In this document: positions 1-6,602 of the stretch, piece by piece | Position numbering within the stretch: the stretch's first letter is position 1 | How the letters are laid out: each line of letters starts with the position of its first letter | DNA from: Pseudomonadota bacterium | Lineage (GTDB): Bacteria; Myxococcota; Polyangia; Polyangiales; Polyangiaceae | DNA: 11,662 bases | Direction: 5' to 3' | NCBI GenBank assembly: GCA_023419055.1 | Contig: JAEZYO010000940.1 | Location: forward strand, 1 to 11,662 | The notes under the pieces: model-generated | Told to the model about the DNA's origin: nothing | The model's input: the letters and a program-made list of their open reading frames with translations, nothing else | The model's database searches: none | Translations under genes and position numbers: made by a program

Positions 1-478
1 CGCCAGCCTTGGGCCCGGGGGTCTGCACGAAGAGGTCGGTGACCTCGAACGTCGCCGCGAAGGCGGGCCAGTGGGTCAGGCGGCTCGTGAGCTGTGTCGG
101 CAGCCCGACGTACGAGAGCTCGATCACGAACTCGGAGATGTACTTCTCGAGCGTGCCACGCTCGTCCAGCCGCGCTTCGCGGAGCTCCGAGAGCTTGCCC
201 TTCACCTGCAACGAGCGATGAGTCTTGGGCTCGCTCGCGCACACGGCGATGAAGCCGTTGTCGCGCAGGTTCTTCGCGGTGGCGGCGCCGGTAGCCGCCG
301 GGAAGTAGACGGTCGCCCGCCGGCGTGACGCGTCGATGCGGAGGCCGGTGACGCGCATGACCTCGGGGATCAAGTCGGCGTCCCTCGTGCCGACCGAGAG
401 CGAGACCCCGCTCTCCAGGAACGGTACGACCTCAGGGGGGATTTCGAACACCGAAGGGGCGGACGAAGGAAGGGCCAA
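1..478 (-). CDS. Pyridoxamine 5'-phosphate oxidase-like FMN-binding split-barrel protein (3' end beyond window)
   Basis: The minus strand is open from 478 to the window edge, giving 159 visible residues. The start is a TTG at 478..476. It is chosen because an in-frame TGA lies at 490..488 and a strong ribosome site (AGGTGAGG on the minus strand, 493..486) sits 7 nt upstream. The protein reads as the small PNPOx-like split-barrel family: an N-terminal strand segment (FLESGVSLSVGTRDADLIP, about residues 20-38), a middle 'ATVYFPAAT' strand, 'HRSLQVKGKL' near residue 85-95, and a C-terminal 'VTDLFVQTPGPKAG'. Such proteins usually bind flavin or a related cofactor and act in the cytosol; the substrate cannot be told from sequence. 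The C-terminal 'TPGPKAG' suggests only a few residues are missing. The gene is divergent from the DUF362 gene at 595. Confidence 0.8.
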   Translation of the reverse strand, partial: MALPSSAPSVFEIPPEVVPFLESGVSLSVGTRDADLIPEVMRVTGLRIDASRRRATVYFPAATGAATAKNLRDNGFIAVCASEPKTHRSLQVKGKLSELREARLDERGTLEKYISEFVIELSYVGLPTQLTSRLTHWPAFAATFEVTDLFVQTPGPKAG

Positions 479-594
479 ATGAACGCCTCACCTTATCAGA
501 TGCGCTCTCCTCCGACCATCCGGTACGGGCTCGACTCCATTGCTCGCTCGTACGGTGACGACTAGGTTTCCTGCTCCGCAGGGAAGAAACGTCC
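479..594. promoter_or_regulatory. Divergent intergenic region between PNPOx-like and DUF362 genes
   Basis: These 116 bp separate two divergent start codons and so should hold both promoters. On the plus strand TTGCTC (540-545) and TAGGTT (563-568) are 17 nt apart, a weak sigma-70-like pair (3 of 6 matches each) correctly placed before the ribosome site AGGGAAG (580-586) and the ATG at 595. No convincing pair was seen on the minus strand. The region must contain promoters by its layout, but the exact boxes are only suggestions. Confidence 0.45.
486..493 (-). promoter_or_regulatory. Ribosome binding site deciding a TTG start
   Basis: AGGTGAGG on the minus strand lies 7 nt before the TTG at 478. 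It overlaps the in-frame TGA at 490..488. No ATG or GTG in that frame is better placed, so it fixes the unusual TTG start of the PNPOx-like gene. Confidence 0.65.
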
Positions 595-1755
595 ATGGCA
601 AAGAGCAAGGTCGCGGTCCTCAAGGTCAAGCCCGAAACGATTCTGAGCGATGTCGACCGCCTCACCGAGCTCGCCGGCATGAGCTCCGCCCTCGACCGGA
701 CCGCGGCCACGATTCTGAAAGACAATATTTCGTGGCACTACCCCTTCCCCGGGGCGAACACGACGCCGTGGCAGCTCGAAGGCAGCATTCTTGCTTTGAG
801 AAAGGCAGGTTTTGCGGAGCTCGCCTGCGTGCAGAACAAGACCGTGGTCACAGATGCCTTCAAGGGCGAGGACCTGAACCACTACCTGCCGGTGCTCGAC
901 CGCTATGACGTCCCGGTCCTCTACAATTTTCGCGACCGGGACATGAAATGGGTCGAGTACCGGCCCAAGGCGAAGCTCCACGTCCTCCACAAGATCTTTC
1001 CCGAGGGCCTTCGAGTCCCGGACTATTTTTTCGGTAAGAACGTCGTCCACCTCCCGACGGCCAAGTGCCACATCTACACGACGACGACCGGCGCGATGAA
1101 GAACGCCTTCGGCGGGCTCCTCAGCACGAAGCGGCACTACACGCACAGCTGGATCCACCGGACCCTGGTCGACCTCCTCGCGATCCAGAAGGAGATCCAC
1201 CCCGGGCTCTTCGCCGTCACCGACGCGACGACCGCCGGAAACGGGCCGGGCCCCCGCACCATGTTTCCGGTGGTGAAGGGCTACATGCTCGCGAGCGCCG
1301 ACCAAGTGGCGATCGACGCGGTCGCGGCCAAGATGATGGGCTTCGACCCCTTGAGCCTCGAGTACATCAGCGTGGCGCACGACGACGGGCTCGGCGTCGG
1401 GGACCCGCGCGAGATCGAGATCGTCGGGGCCGACATCTCGAAGGAGAGCTGGGGCTTCAGCGTGGGAGACAACGCCGCCAGCCTGGTCGGTGACGTCATG
1501 TGGTTCGGCCCGCTGAAGAAGTTTCAGAAGCTCTTCTTCCACACACCGCTCGTCAACGTCTTCGCGCTCGGGAGCGAGGCGTATCACGATTACTACCGCT
1601 GGCCGCGCAAGGACCGCCAGGTCTTCGAGGAGTGGCAGCAGAGCACGGAGTGGGGCCGCCTCTTCGAAGCGTACGGCAAGGGCGAGTCCGATCGCATCGT
1701 GCGACCGGGCCCGTCGATCGTGCCGCAGCCGCCGTCGAGCGTCACTCCTGCATGA
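595..1755 (+). CDS. DUF362 domain-containing protein
   Basis: This is a 386-residue protein of the DUF362 family, whose biochemical role is not firmly established; many members carry or sit beside iron-sulfur domains. The ATG follows AGGGAAG (580-586) with 8 nt spacing. Family landmarks are visible: a 'PTAKCH' segment near residues 154-159 where the family usually has a K-T-H-like motif, then 'TTGAMKNAFGG' at about 164-174. Next come the 'VTDATTAGNGPGP' segment at 208-220, 'GYMLASADQVAIDAVAAKMM' and 'DDGLGVGDPREIEIVG'. No ferredoxin-type Cys cluster, signal peptide or membrane segment is present, so it is a stand-alone cytosolic domain with a basic/aromatic C-terminal extension of roughly 100 residues ('HDYYRWPRKDRQVFEEWQQS'). 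Its 3' end overlaps the convergent lipoprotein gene by 14 bp. Family assignment is strong; function is unknown. Confidence 0.85.
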   Translation: MAKSKVAVLKVKPETILSDVDRLTELAGMSSALDRTAATILKDNISWHYPFPGANTTPWQLEGSILALRKAGFAELACVQNKTVVTDAFKGEDLNHYLPVLDRYDVPVLYNFRDRDMKWVEYRPKAKLHVLHKIFPEGLRVPDYFFGKNVVHLPTAKCHIYTTTTGAMKNAFGGLLSTKRHYTHSWIHRTLVDLLAIQKEIHPGLFAVTDATTAGNGPGPRTMFPVVKGYMLASADQVAIDAVAAKMMGFDPLSLEYISVAHDDGLGVGDPREIEIVGADISKESWGFSVGDNAASLVGDVMWFGPLKKFQKLFFHTPLVNVFALGSEAYHDYYRWPRKDRQVFEEWQQSTEWGRLFEAYGKGESDRIVRPGPSIVPQPPSSVTPA

Positions 1756-3010
1756 CGATCTCGCTCAGCGCCTGGAGGGCGTGCCCCGGGATATCGACGC
1801 ACGCGGTAACGCTCTGTTCGAACTCTTCTCCAGAGAGCGTAACGAACAGCTTCAGCTCGTAGTCCTCGACCGGTCCGCAATCGAATCCATCTCGAAGACC
1901 GGGTCGGATTTCAGGACCGTCCATCAGTCGATCGATCTCTTCGAGCTCCTCTTCGCCGAGCTGAATCTGGTCGTAGATGAACATGCTCTCGACGGTGTCG
2001 CCCAGCGCCAATTCGAGCTCGCCGCTCGGGATGAGAGTCCAATCCCTGGCGCAGTCCTGAGAGCACTCCGACTGAAAACCGATGAACTGGATCTTCTGCC
2101 ACGCGCCGCGCGGGCCAACCTCGGACACCGGGTTGCAGACCTTGCCCTCGAGATCGAGGGTCGGGCCGGCACAGTTGCACACCGTTCCGTCGGGTGAGTA
2201 GTCGCAAGAGCTTGCCGGGATCGACGTCGTCACGCAACGCTCGTCCTCGACGCACTCTTCGTCGGAGCTGCATTCCGCGCGGCGGCAACCGTCGTCGTCG
2301 AACACGAGCCCTCCGCAGCCGAACTCGGCGCAGGTGTCCTCCACGCTGCACGAGGATGGCGGCGGCACGGCGCAGTCGGCGACCTCACACGCGTGAAGGA
2401 CCCGCGCCTCCTCCTCTTCCGAACAGTCGGTGACGTCCGCCCCTGGGAAGTCGACTCCCGCGGGGACGCGGTAGAGCGCCCCGTCCGGCTCGAATTTGGC
2501 GCACTTTCTCCCGACCCCGGGCTCACCGCACGCGCAAACCTCGAAGTGTTCGACGTACACGTCGAGGCACCCCTGCCCCGGGACCTCGGGGTAGATCTTC
2601 ACTCTCTGGCAGCCGTCCCCGCAGCCGTCTCCACCGTCCGGCGGAGCTCCGCCGTCGTTGCCCGCCGGCGGCTCGCCCACGCGACACGCACCGCCTTCGC
2701 AACGGTAGGCGCTTCCGAGCGGGGAACAATCGGCGTTCGACTCGCAGGTGATTTCGCAGACGGGCTCACCCTGGCCGCAACTCGGCGGGACGCAGACCGC
2801 ACCCGACGCGTGACCCGCGCACTCGTCCGAGCTCGAGCACGAAGCCGTGCACGCGCCGCACACGCAGTCGAAGCCTGCAGCGCAGGTCGCCTCGCAGAAC
2901 GCCAAGAAGTGCGACTCACCGCTCTCCTCCGTCCTCGACTCGCCACCGCACGCCACCGCGAGCAGCGCGGCGAGCCCCAGCACCAACACACCCGAAGCGA
3001 CCCTATTCAT
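1742..3010 (-). CDS. Cysteine-rich lipoprotein, hypothetical
   Basis: A 422-residue protein starting 'MNRVASGVLVLGLAALL' with lipobox LAVAC (acylated Cys about residue 21, then GG), so it is an exported lipoprotein; Gly rather than Asp at +2 fits the outer membrane in proteobacteria-like rules. It holds about 39 cysteines. A first Cys-rich block covers about residues 38-115 ('CVCGACTASC', 'SNADCSPLGSAYRCEGGAC', Dickkopf/EGF-like in spacing). A Gly/Pro/Asp linker follows (near 118-138), then a second Cys block to about 300. The C-terminal part is Cys-poor and acidic ('IQLGEEELEEIDRLMDG', 'FDCGPVEDYELKLFVTLSG') and resembles a module I recall in other myxobacterial lipoproteins. The start at 3010 overlaps the upstream stop by 8 nt. 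An ATG at 3034 would add eight residues but has an SD-like sequence directly abutting it. Function is unknown; protein binding at the cell surface is a guess. Confidence 0.8.
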   Translation of the reverse strand: MNRVASGVLVLGLAALLAVACGGESRTEESGESHFLAFCEATCAAGFDCVCGACTASCSSSDECAGHASGAVCVPPSCGQGEPVCEITCESNADCSPLGSAYRCEGGACRVGEPPAGNDGGAPPDGGDGCGDGCQRVKIYPEVPGQGCLDVYVEHFEVCACGEPGVGRKCAKFEPDGALYRVPAGVDFPGADVTDCSEEEEARVLHACEVADCAVPPPSSCSVEDTCAEFGCGGLVFDDDGCRRAECSSDEECVEDERCVTTSIPASSCDYSPDGTVCNCAGPTLDLEGKVCNPVSEVGPRGAWQKIQFIGFQSECSQDCARDWTLIPSGELELALGDTVESMFIYDQIQLGEEELEEIDRLMDGPEIRPGLRDGFDCGPVEDYELKLFVTLSGEEFEQSVTACVDIPGHALQALSEIVMQE

Positions 3011-4016
3011 CGTCCCCGTGCCTTTCTGCTTCATCCTCTTCGACGACCGATTGACCGTAGTAAGCGTCCACGCGAAGCGGCGGCCCTGCGCGCTCCGGCC
3101 CTTCGTGCTCGCGGTTGTAGGCGTCGAGCCTGTCGCGGAGGGCGCTCATGCGCTCGCGGAAGCGCCGGAGCTCGCCGACCACCTCTTGCTCGAAGGGATG
3201 ACCACGCCACAAATCGAAATGGTACGTGCTGCCGCCGATCTCGTCCGCGAGCTTGGCGCGCTGATCGACGCTCAGCTTGCGAGTGATCGTCTGCACCAGG
3301 GCGGAGAAGTGGTCGAGCACCGACGCCTCCCACCCCGCGGGATCTTCGAGCCCGAGCACGAGCTTCTCCGCGCGGTACAGGGGCGGCGTGGTGCCGGGTA
3401 CGATCTGCACGCGCCCGCTCGCCACGAGCGAAACCAGCACCGGCTCGAGCTCCCCTAGGTTCACCCCGTACGTCGCGCTCAGGAACGCCGCTGTCGCGCC
3501 CCCGTGCCGGTACACCGCGCTCCAAACGAACGCCTCCATGCCCGCCGCGCCGTCACCCTCGTGCAAGCGCCCGAGCTCGTCGGCGGTCGCGAGGCGATAC
3601 GCCGCCGCTCGCCCGCTGCCCGACGCGAACACGAGCCCGCTCTCGGTCAGGTCGCGCAGCACCCCGCGCAGCGACGCCTCGTCGTCGTGACGAAAGCGCT
3701 TCAACACCTGCTCGCGCGTCGTGACCTCACTCTCGCGGATGAAGTCGAGGACCGCCTCCCACAGCGAACGCCCGCGATCGGTCCGGCTCTGGCTCAGGCG
3801 CTGGGTCCGTCGCTGGTACGTCCGGAGCGCCATGCCGAACATGTCCGCGCTGACCTTCTTGGTCACACCCTGGCTCTCGAGCTCCTTCGCGAGCTCGAGG
3901 AAGGCCTGACCCGCGACGTGGGCGAGCGGCGCGCGCAGGCCTCCCGAGGTCGCGAGCTGCGCGATCAGGACCATGGTCTGACGTACGATCGCGTCGATCA
4001 GGAGCCGGACGTTCAT
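3003..4016 (-). CDS. Winged-helix-like putative DNA-binding protein of a myxobacterial family
   Basis: A 337-residue soluble protein without signal peptide. Residues 1-50 form a hydrophobic helical region ('LIDAIVRQTMVLIAQLATSG'). Residues about 50-74 look like a helix-turn-helix ('VSADMFGMALRTYQRRTQRL'). Residues about 84-143 read as a winged helix: 'SLWEAVLDFI', then 'TTREQVLKRF', then 'SLRGVLRDLTESGLVFASG' with a wing ending 'AAAYRLA'. A second winged-helix-like unit follows at about 160-225 ('GELEPVLVSLVASGRVQIVP'). The C-terminus is charged and helical, possibly coiled ('RRFRERMSALRDRLDAYN'). I recall similar proteins as recurrent hypotheticals in Polyangiales genomes, but no named function. 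The upstream sequence has only a weak ribosome site. It is followed by, and overlaps by 8 nt, the cysteine-rich lipoprotein gene, so the two are probably co-translated. A regulatory role is inferred from the folds. Confidence 0.75.
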   Translation of the reverse strand: MNVRLLIDAIVRQTMVLIAQLATSGGLRAPLAHVAGQAFLELAKELESQGVTKKVSADMFGMALRTYQRRTQRLSQSRTDRGRSLWEAVLDFIRESEVTTREQVLKRFRHDDEASLRGVLRDLTESGLVFASGSGRAAAYRLATADELGRLHEGDGAAGMEAFVWSAVYRHGGATAAFLSATYGVNLGELEPVLVSLVASGRVQIVPGTTPPLYRAEKLVLGLEDPAGWEASVLDHFSALVQTITRKLSVDQRAKLADEIGGSTYHFDLWRGHPFEQEVVGELRRFRERMSALRDRLDAYNREHEGPERAGPPLRVDAYYGQSVVEEDEAERHGDDE

Positions 4017-4100
4017 GGGCTTGGTCCGGATTGTGGACGAAGCCTTGTTCGCCGGGGAGGCGGCAGAACTGACACCAGACGCCGCCCGCGGAGTTTCCGC
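4017..4100. other. 84-bp gap between NAD kinase and winged-helix genes
   Basis: Both flanking genes are on the minus strand. A short dyad (GCGGA-GTT-TCCGC, 4088-4100) lies directly after the NAD kinase stop, but it has only 5 bp and no T-run, so termination there is uncertain. No clear promoter boxes were seen. The winged-helix and lipoprotein genes may be read through from the NUDIX/NAD kinase pair or have their own promoter here. Confidence 0.4.
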
Positions 4101-4985
4101 CTAGCCCTTCTTGCGCGTGCCGAGGCCCAGCACCTTGAGCGGCTCGTCCGAAGCGCGGAAGACGACCTCGTCCCCGATCTGGACCGGCAGCTCCCGGTAG
4201 GGGCCGTCGAGGTAGAGCGCTGCCGAATCCATCATGCTGTGCGCCGAGATGCTCTCGCGCTCAGCGACCATCACCTTCCCGAGCGTGAGCGGTCGCCCGA
4301 ACATGGGCTCGCGCACCACGAGCTGGAGCTTGCGCGAAGAGAGCGGCATGATGCGGCCGCCCGCCGAGCACAGCGCCCCCGTCGAGCCCGCGGCGGGGCC
4401 GATCCAGAAGCCGCTCGAGCGCTGCTCTTCCTTGCGGCGCCCGAACTTGAGCGTGTAGCGCGACGTGGCCGCCGGCTCCGAGTGGCAAAACAGCGCCTCA
4501 TTCAAGATCCGGCGCGAGCGCAGCCGCCCGTTCACCTGCACGGACATGCGAGTCAGCGTCACGCCCGCGAGCTTGCCGTCGAGCGCCTGGCGCAGCATGG
4601 TCTTGAAGGTCCCGCGCTGCGCGGCGCAGAAGAAGCCGACGCTGTGACCGGGCGCGCTGTTCACGCCGAGCACCGGCACACCGCCCACGCTGTGGGACGC
4701 CGCGAGCATGGTGCCGTCGCCACCGACGACCACCACGAGCTCCGCGTCCGCGGGATCGAAGACCGCCTGCGCGCCGCGCAGGAGCATCACCTTGGCGCGC
4801 TCGCGCTCGAGGACGGAGAGCACGGTCTCCATGGTGCGGACGTGCGCCTTGTGCGCGCTCTGCCAGTAGCGGACGGCCGGATCTCGGCGCTTGAGCAGCG
4901 CCTGCACTCGCGGATCGCGCTCGTCCACGACGTAGTGCTGGTAGGGCGTGCGCTTCGCCACCACCACGACGCGCGGGCCGCTCAC
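4101..4985 (-). CDS. nadK: NAD kinase (ATP-NAD kinase family), divergent substrate-site motif
   Basis: A 294-residue cytosolic protein expected to phosphorylate NAD to NADP. The start is a GTG at 4985..4983, which overlaps the NUDIX stop as GTGA; GAGAGGG (4990-4996) lies 4 nt upstream. An earlier ATG at 5054 would lie inside the NUDIX gene and lacks this support. Family marks are GGDGT at residues 88-92 (phosphate-binding, catalytic Asp), 'PVLGVNSAPGHSVGFF' at 104-119, and the Asn-Glu pair at N162-E163. The usual 'SDGLIISTPTGSTAY' stretch is instead 'SSGFWIGPAAGSTGA' (190-204): the Asp is Ser and only GST is kept. A conserved basic loop 'FGRRKEEQRS' precedes it. The family call is firm; the changed motif could alter NAD/NADH preference or phosphate donor use, or reflect a lineage-specific subfamily. 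It is co-transcribed with an ADP-ribose-type NUDIX gene. Confidence 0.88.
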   Translation of the reverse strand: MSGPRVVVVAKRTPYQHYVVDERDPRVQALLKRRDPAVRYWQSAHKAHVRTMETVLSVLERERAKVMLLRGAQAVFDPADAELVVVVGGDGTMLAASHSVGGVPVLGVNSAPGHSVGFFCAAQRGTFKTMLRQALDGKLAGVTLTRMSVQVNGRLRSRRILNEALFCHSEPAATSRYTLKFGRRKEEQRSSGFWIGPAAGSTGALCSAGGRIMPLSSRKLQLVVREPMFGRPLTLGKVMVAERESISAHSMMDSAALYLDGPYRELPVQIGDEVVFRASDEPLKVLGLGTRKKG

Positions 4986-5644
4986 GACACCCTCTCGCGC
5001 AGCCGGCGGAGCGCGAGCTCCGTCTTCGCGTCCGCGATGAGTCCGGTGCGGCAATGGTCGAGCGCCTCTTCGAGCGGCACCGCGACCACCTCCCCGAAGT
5101 GCTCGAGCGCCGAACCGTCGAGGCTCGGCTCGGCTCGCTTTTCCGGGTCCACCTCGACCTCGAAGAAGAAGTGTCGCTCGCCGACGAAGCCGGGCGCGGG
5201 GAAGGTGCTCGGCCCGAGCTGCTTCAAGGTCCCGAGGGCGACCTCGAACCCGAGCTCCTCGGCGAGCTCTCGCTGGGCAGCCACCTGCGGCCCCTCTGGA
5301 TTCTGCTCGCCGCGCTCGATGAGCCCGGCGGGGAGCTCCCAGAGCACCCCGTGGGGAGGGTCGAGCTCCGGGACGGGTGAGCGCTCCGGCACTCGGTTCG
5401 CGACGGGGGGACGCACCGAGCTCCGGAGGTAGACCTGGGGCGCGCCGTCCGCCGTCCGGTAATGCGCGACGATCACGACCGCGTCGAGCGCGTCGCGATC
5501 GATCTCGTCGTAAACGAACGGCGCGCTCGTCGTGCCGTCCGGGTAGTGCGCGCGGTAGCGGCGACGCTTGAGCCGAATGAAGCCACTTTGACCAGGGGGG
5601 GACAGGTCTTCGACGATTTCTAGCCGGATTTCAGGCAGCTGCAC
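4982..5644 (-). CDS. NUDIX hydrolase, ADP-ribose pyrophosphatase-like
   Basis: A 220-residue protein beginning at a GTG (5644..5642), preceded by GGAGGAG (5653-5659) at 8 nt. A longer frame from 5773 would run through the divergent neighbour's start and is rejected. After an N-terminal strand-rich extension ('EIRLEIVEDLSPPGQSGFI'), the Nudix fold runs from about residue 54 ('DAVVIVAHY') with 'LWELPAGLIERGE' at 101-113. The Nudix box has G107, E113, R125-E126, E129-E130 and G132, so the metal-binding REXXEE is intact. However, 11 residues rather than 7 separate E113 from R125, a 4-residue insertion (around NPEGPQ). The 'LPAG' lead-in is typical of ADP-ribose or nucleoside-diphosphate-sugar hydrolases. 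It ends in a GTGA overlap with NAD kinase, which supports a role in NAD-derived metabolites. The substrate is inferred only. Confidence 0.88.
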   Translation of the reverse strand: MQLPEIRLEIVEDLSPPGQSGFIRLKRRRYRAHYPDGTTSAPFVYDEIDRDALDAVVIVAHYRTADGAPQVYLRSSVRPPVANRVPERSPVPELDPPHGVLWELPAGLIERGEQNPEGPQVAAQRELAEELGFEVALGTLKQLGPSTFPAPGFVGERHFFFEVEVDPEKRAEPSLDGSALEHFGEVVAVPLEEALDHCRTGLIADAKTELALRRLRERVS

Positions 5645-5732
5645 GGGGGGCGCTCCTCCGGAGGGCGCTTGCCCGCCCGGCGGCACGAGGTTACATCGAG
5701 CCCCACCCGAGCGCAGTAGGGAGGCTCGCAGC
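5645..5732. promoter_or_regulatory. Divergent intergenic region between NUDIX/NAD kinase and the HEAT operon
   Basis: These 88 bp separate two head-to-head transcription units and must contain both promoters or a shared control region. The NUDIX ribosome site lies inside a perfect 10-bp palindrome, CCTCCGGAGG (5655-5664). On the plus strand TTGCCC (5669-5674) and TACATC (5692-5697) are 17 nt apart but match the consensus poorly. The plus-strand ribosome site AGGGAGG (5718-5724) stands 8 nt before the ATG at 5733. Confidence 0.45.
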
Positions 5733-6602
5733 ATGCGCACCCTGTTCCGAATCAGCATCCTTTTGGGACTCACCGCCGGTCTTGGCGCCGTGACGCCCCG
5801 GCCGGCCCAGGCCGAAGCGGCCCCTCAGCAGGCGAAGCCGAAGGGCAAGGGCAAGGCCAAGAACGAGCTCGACTCCGAGCGCTTGAAGAAATCCCTCGAG
5901 GGTGACGAGGCGCAGGCGCTCGCCGCGCTCGACGAGCTGTCCGGCGTGACACCGGAGCAGCGCCCCCAGGCGGCCGAGCTCGTGAACCAGGTGCTCGTGC
6001 GCGGCGGCAACCTGAAGGTGCTGCTGAGAGCGCTGGAAGTGGCCGGCGGGCTCGCGCAGCCGAGCTCGAGCCGTGAGTCGGCCGCGTACGTGAACCATCG
6101 CCAGGCCGAAGTGCGGCGCGGCGCGGTTCGCTCCCTGAGTCAGACCGGCGGGCCAGAAGCCGTCCCGGCGCTGCGGGCTGCGCTGCGCGGCAAGGACGCT
6201 TCGCTCCGCGGCCTCGCGGCGAGCGGCCTCGCGACGCTGAAGGCGAAAGACGCCGTGCCCGACCTGTTCGCGGTGTTGCCGCACGGGGTCCCCGAAGCCG
6301 CGGGCGCCATCGGCGAGCTCTGCGGTCAGTCGGAGTGCCAGCGCTTCCTCGAGCTGCTCGGTAAGCTGCCGTTCGACGTGATGGAAACGGGACTTTCGCC
6401 GCTCGTGTTGCGCACGGACACCGAGCTCACGGAAGAGTTCAAGCTCGAGGTCGTCGACCGCCTGCGGAAGCTCCAGACCGACGACGCGGCGACCTTGATC
6501 AAGACCCTGCTCGCGCAGTTCCCCGCGAACGGGAGCGCCAAGGTGAAAGTAGCCTTGATCGCCGCCTCCCAGGGCAAGCCGGTGCGAAAGGCGGAGCCAT
6601 GA
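5733..6602 (+). CDS. Secreted HEAT-repeat protein, hypothetical
   Basis: A 289-residue protein with a clear Sec signal peptide: 'MRTLFRISILLGLTAGLGAV' then cleavage probably after AQA (residue 27). A lysine-rich stretch follows ('PKGKGKAKNELDSE', about 37-50). The rest is alpha-helical with HEAT/armadillo-type periodicity, clearest at 'AEVRRGAVRSLSQTGGPEAV' and 'ASLRGLAASGLATLKAKDAV' (about 125-185), with further helices to the end. Such proteins scaffold other proteins; no catalytic motif is visible. It is probably periplasmic. The ribosome site AGGGAGG (5718-5724) supports the start. The stop overlaps the next gene's start as ATGA, and that gene also ends in HEAT-like helices, so the two products probably act together in the envelope. 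Specific function unknown. Confidence 0.85.
   Translation: MRTLFRISILLGLTAGLGAVTPRPAQAEAAPQQAKPKGKGKAKNELDSERLKKSLEGDEAQALAALDELSGVTPEQRPQAAELVNQVLVRGGNLKVLLRALEVAGGLAQPSSSRESAAYVNHRQAEVRRGAVRSLSQTGGPEAVPALRAALRGKDASLRGLAASGLATLKAKDAVPDLFAVLPHGVPEAAGAIGELCGQSECQRFLELLGKLPFDVMETGLSPLVLRTDTELTEEFKLEVVDRLRKLQTDDAATLIKTLLAQFPANGSAKVKVALIAASQGKPVRKAEP

Noticed and set aside
562..1587. Long minus-strand open frame (341 codons) opposite the DUF362 gene
   Set aside because: It reads as a low-complexity Arg/Val/Glu-rich shadow. The plus frame has DUF362 motifs and a good ribosome site.
4088..4100. Short dyad GCGGA-GTT-TCCGC after the NAD kinase stop as a terminator
   Set aside because: The stem is only 5 bp with a 3-nt loop and no T-run follows on the minus strand. 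In GC-rich DNA such dyads arise by chance.
3504..5432. Long plus-strand open frame (642 codons) across the winged-helix, NAD kinase and NUDIX genes
   Set aside because: It spans three clear minus-strand genes and is rich in Arg, Ala and His, as expected of an antisense frame in GC-rich DNA. It has no recognisable domain.
4982..5773. Longer NUDIX start at 5773
   Set aside because: It would overlap the divergent HEAT gene start and its ribosome site. The GTG at 5644 has a strong GGAGGAG site and begins where conserved sequence starts.
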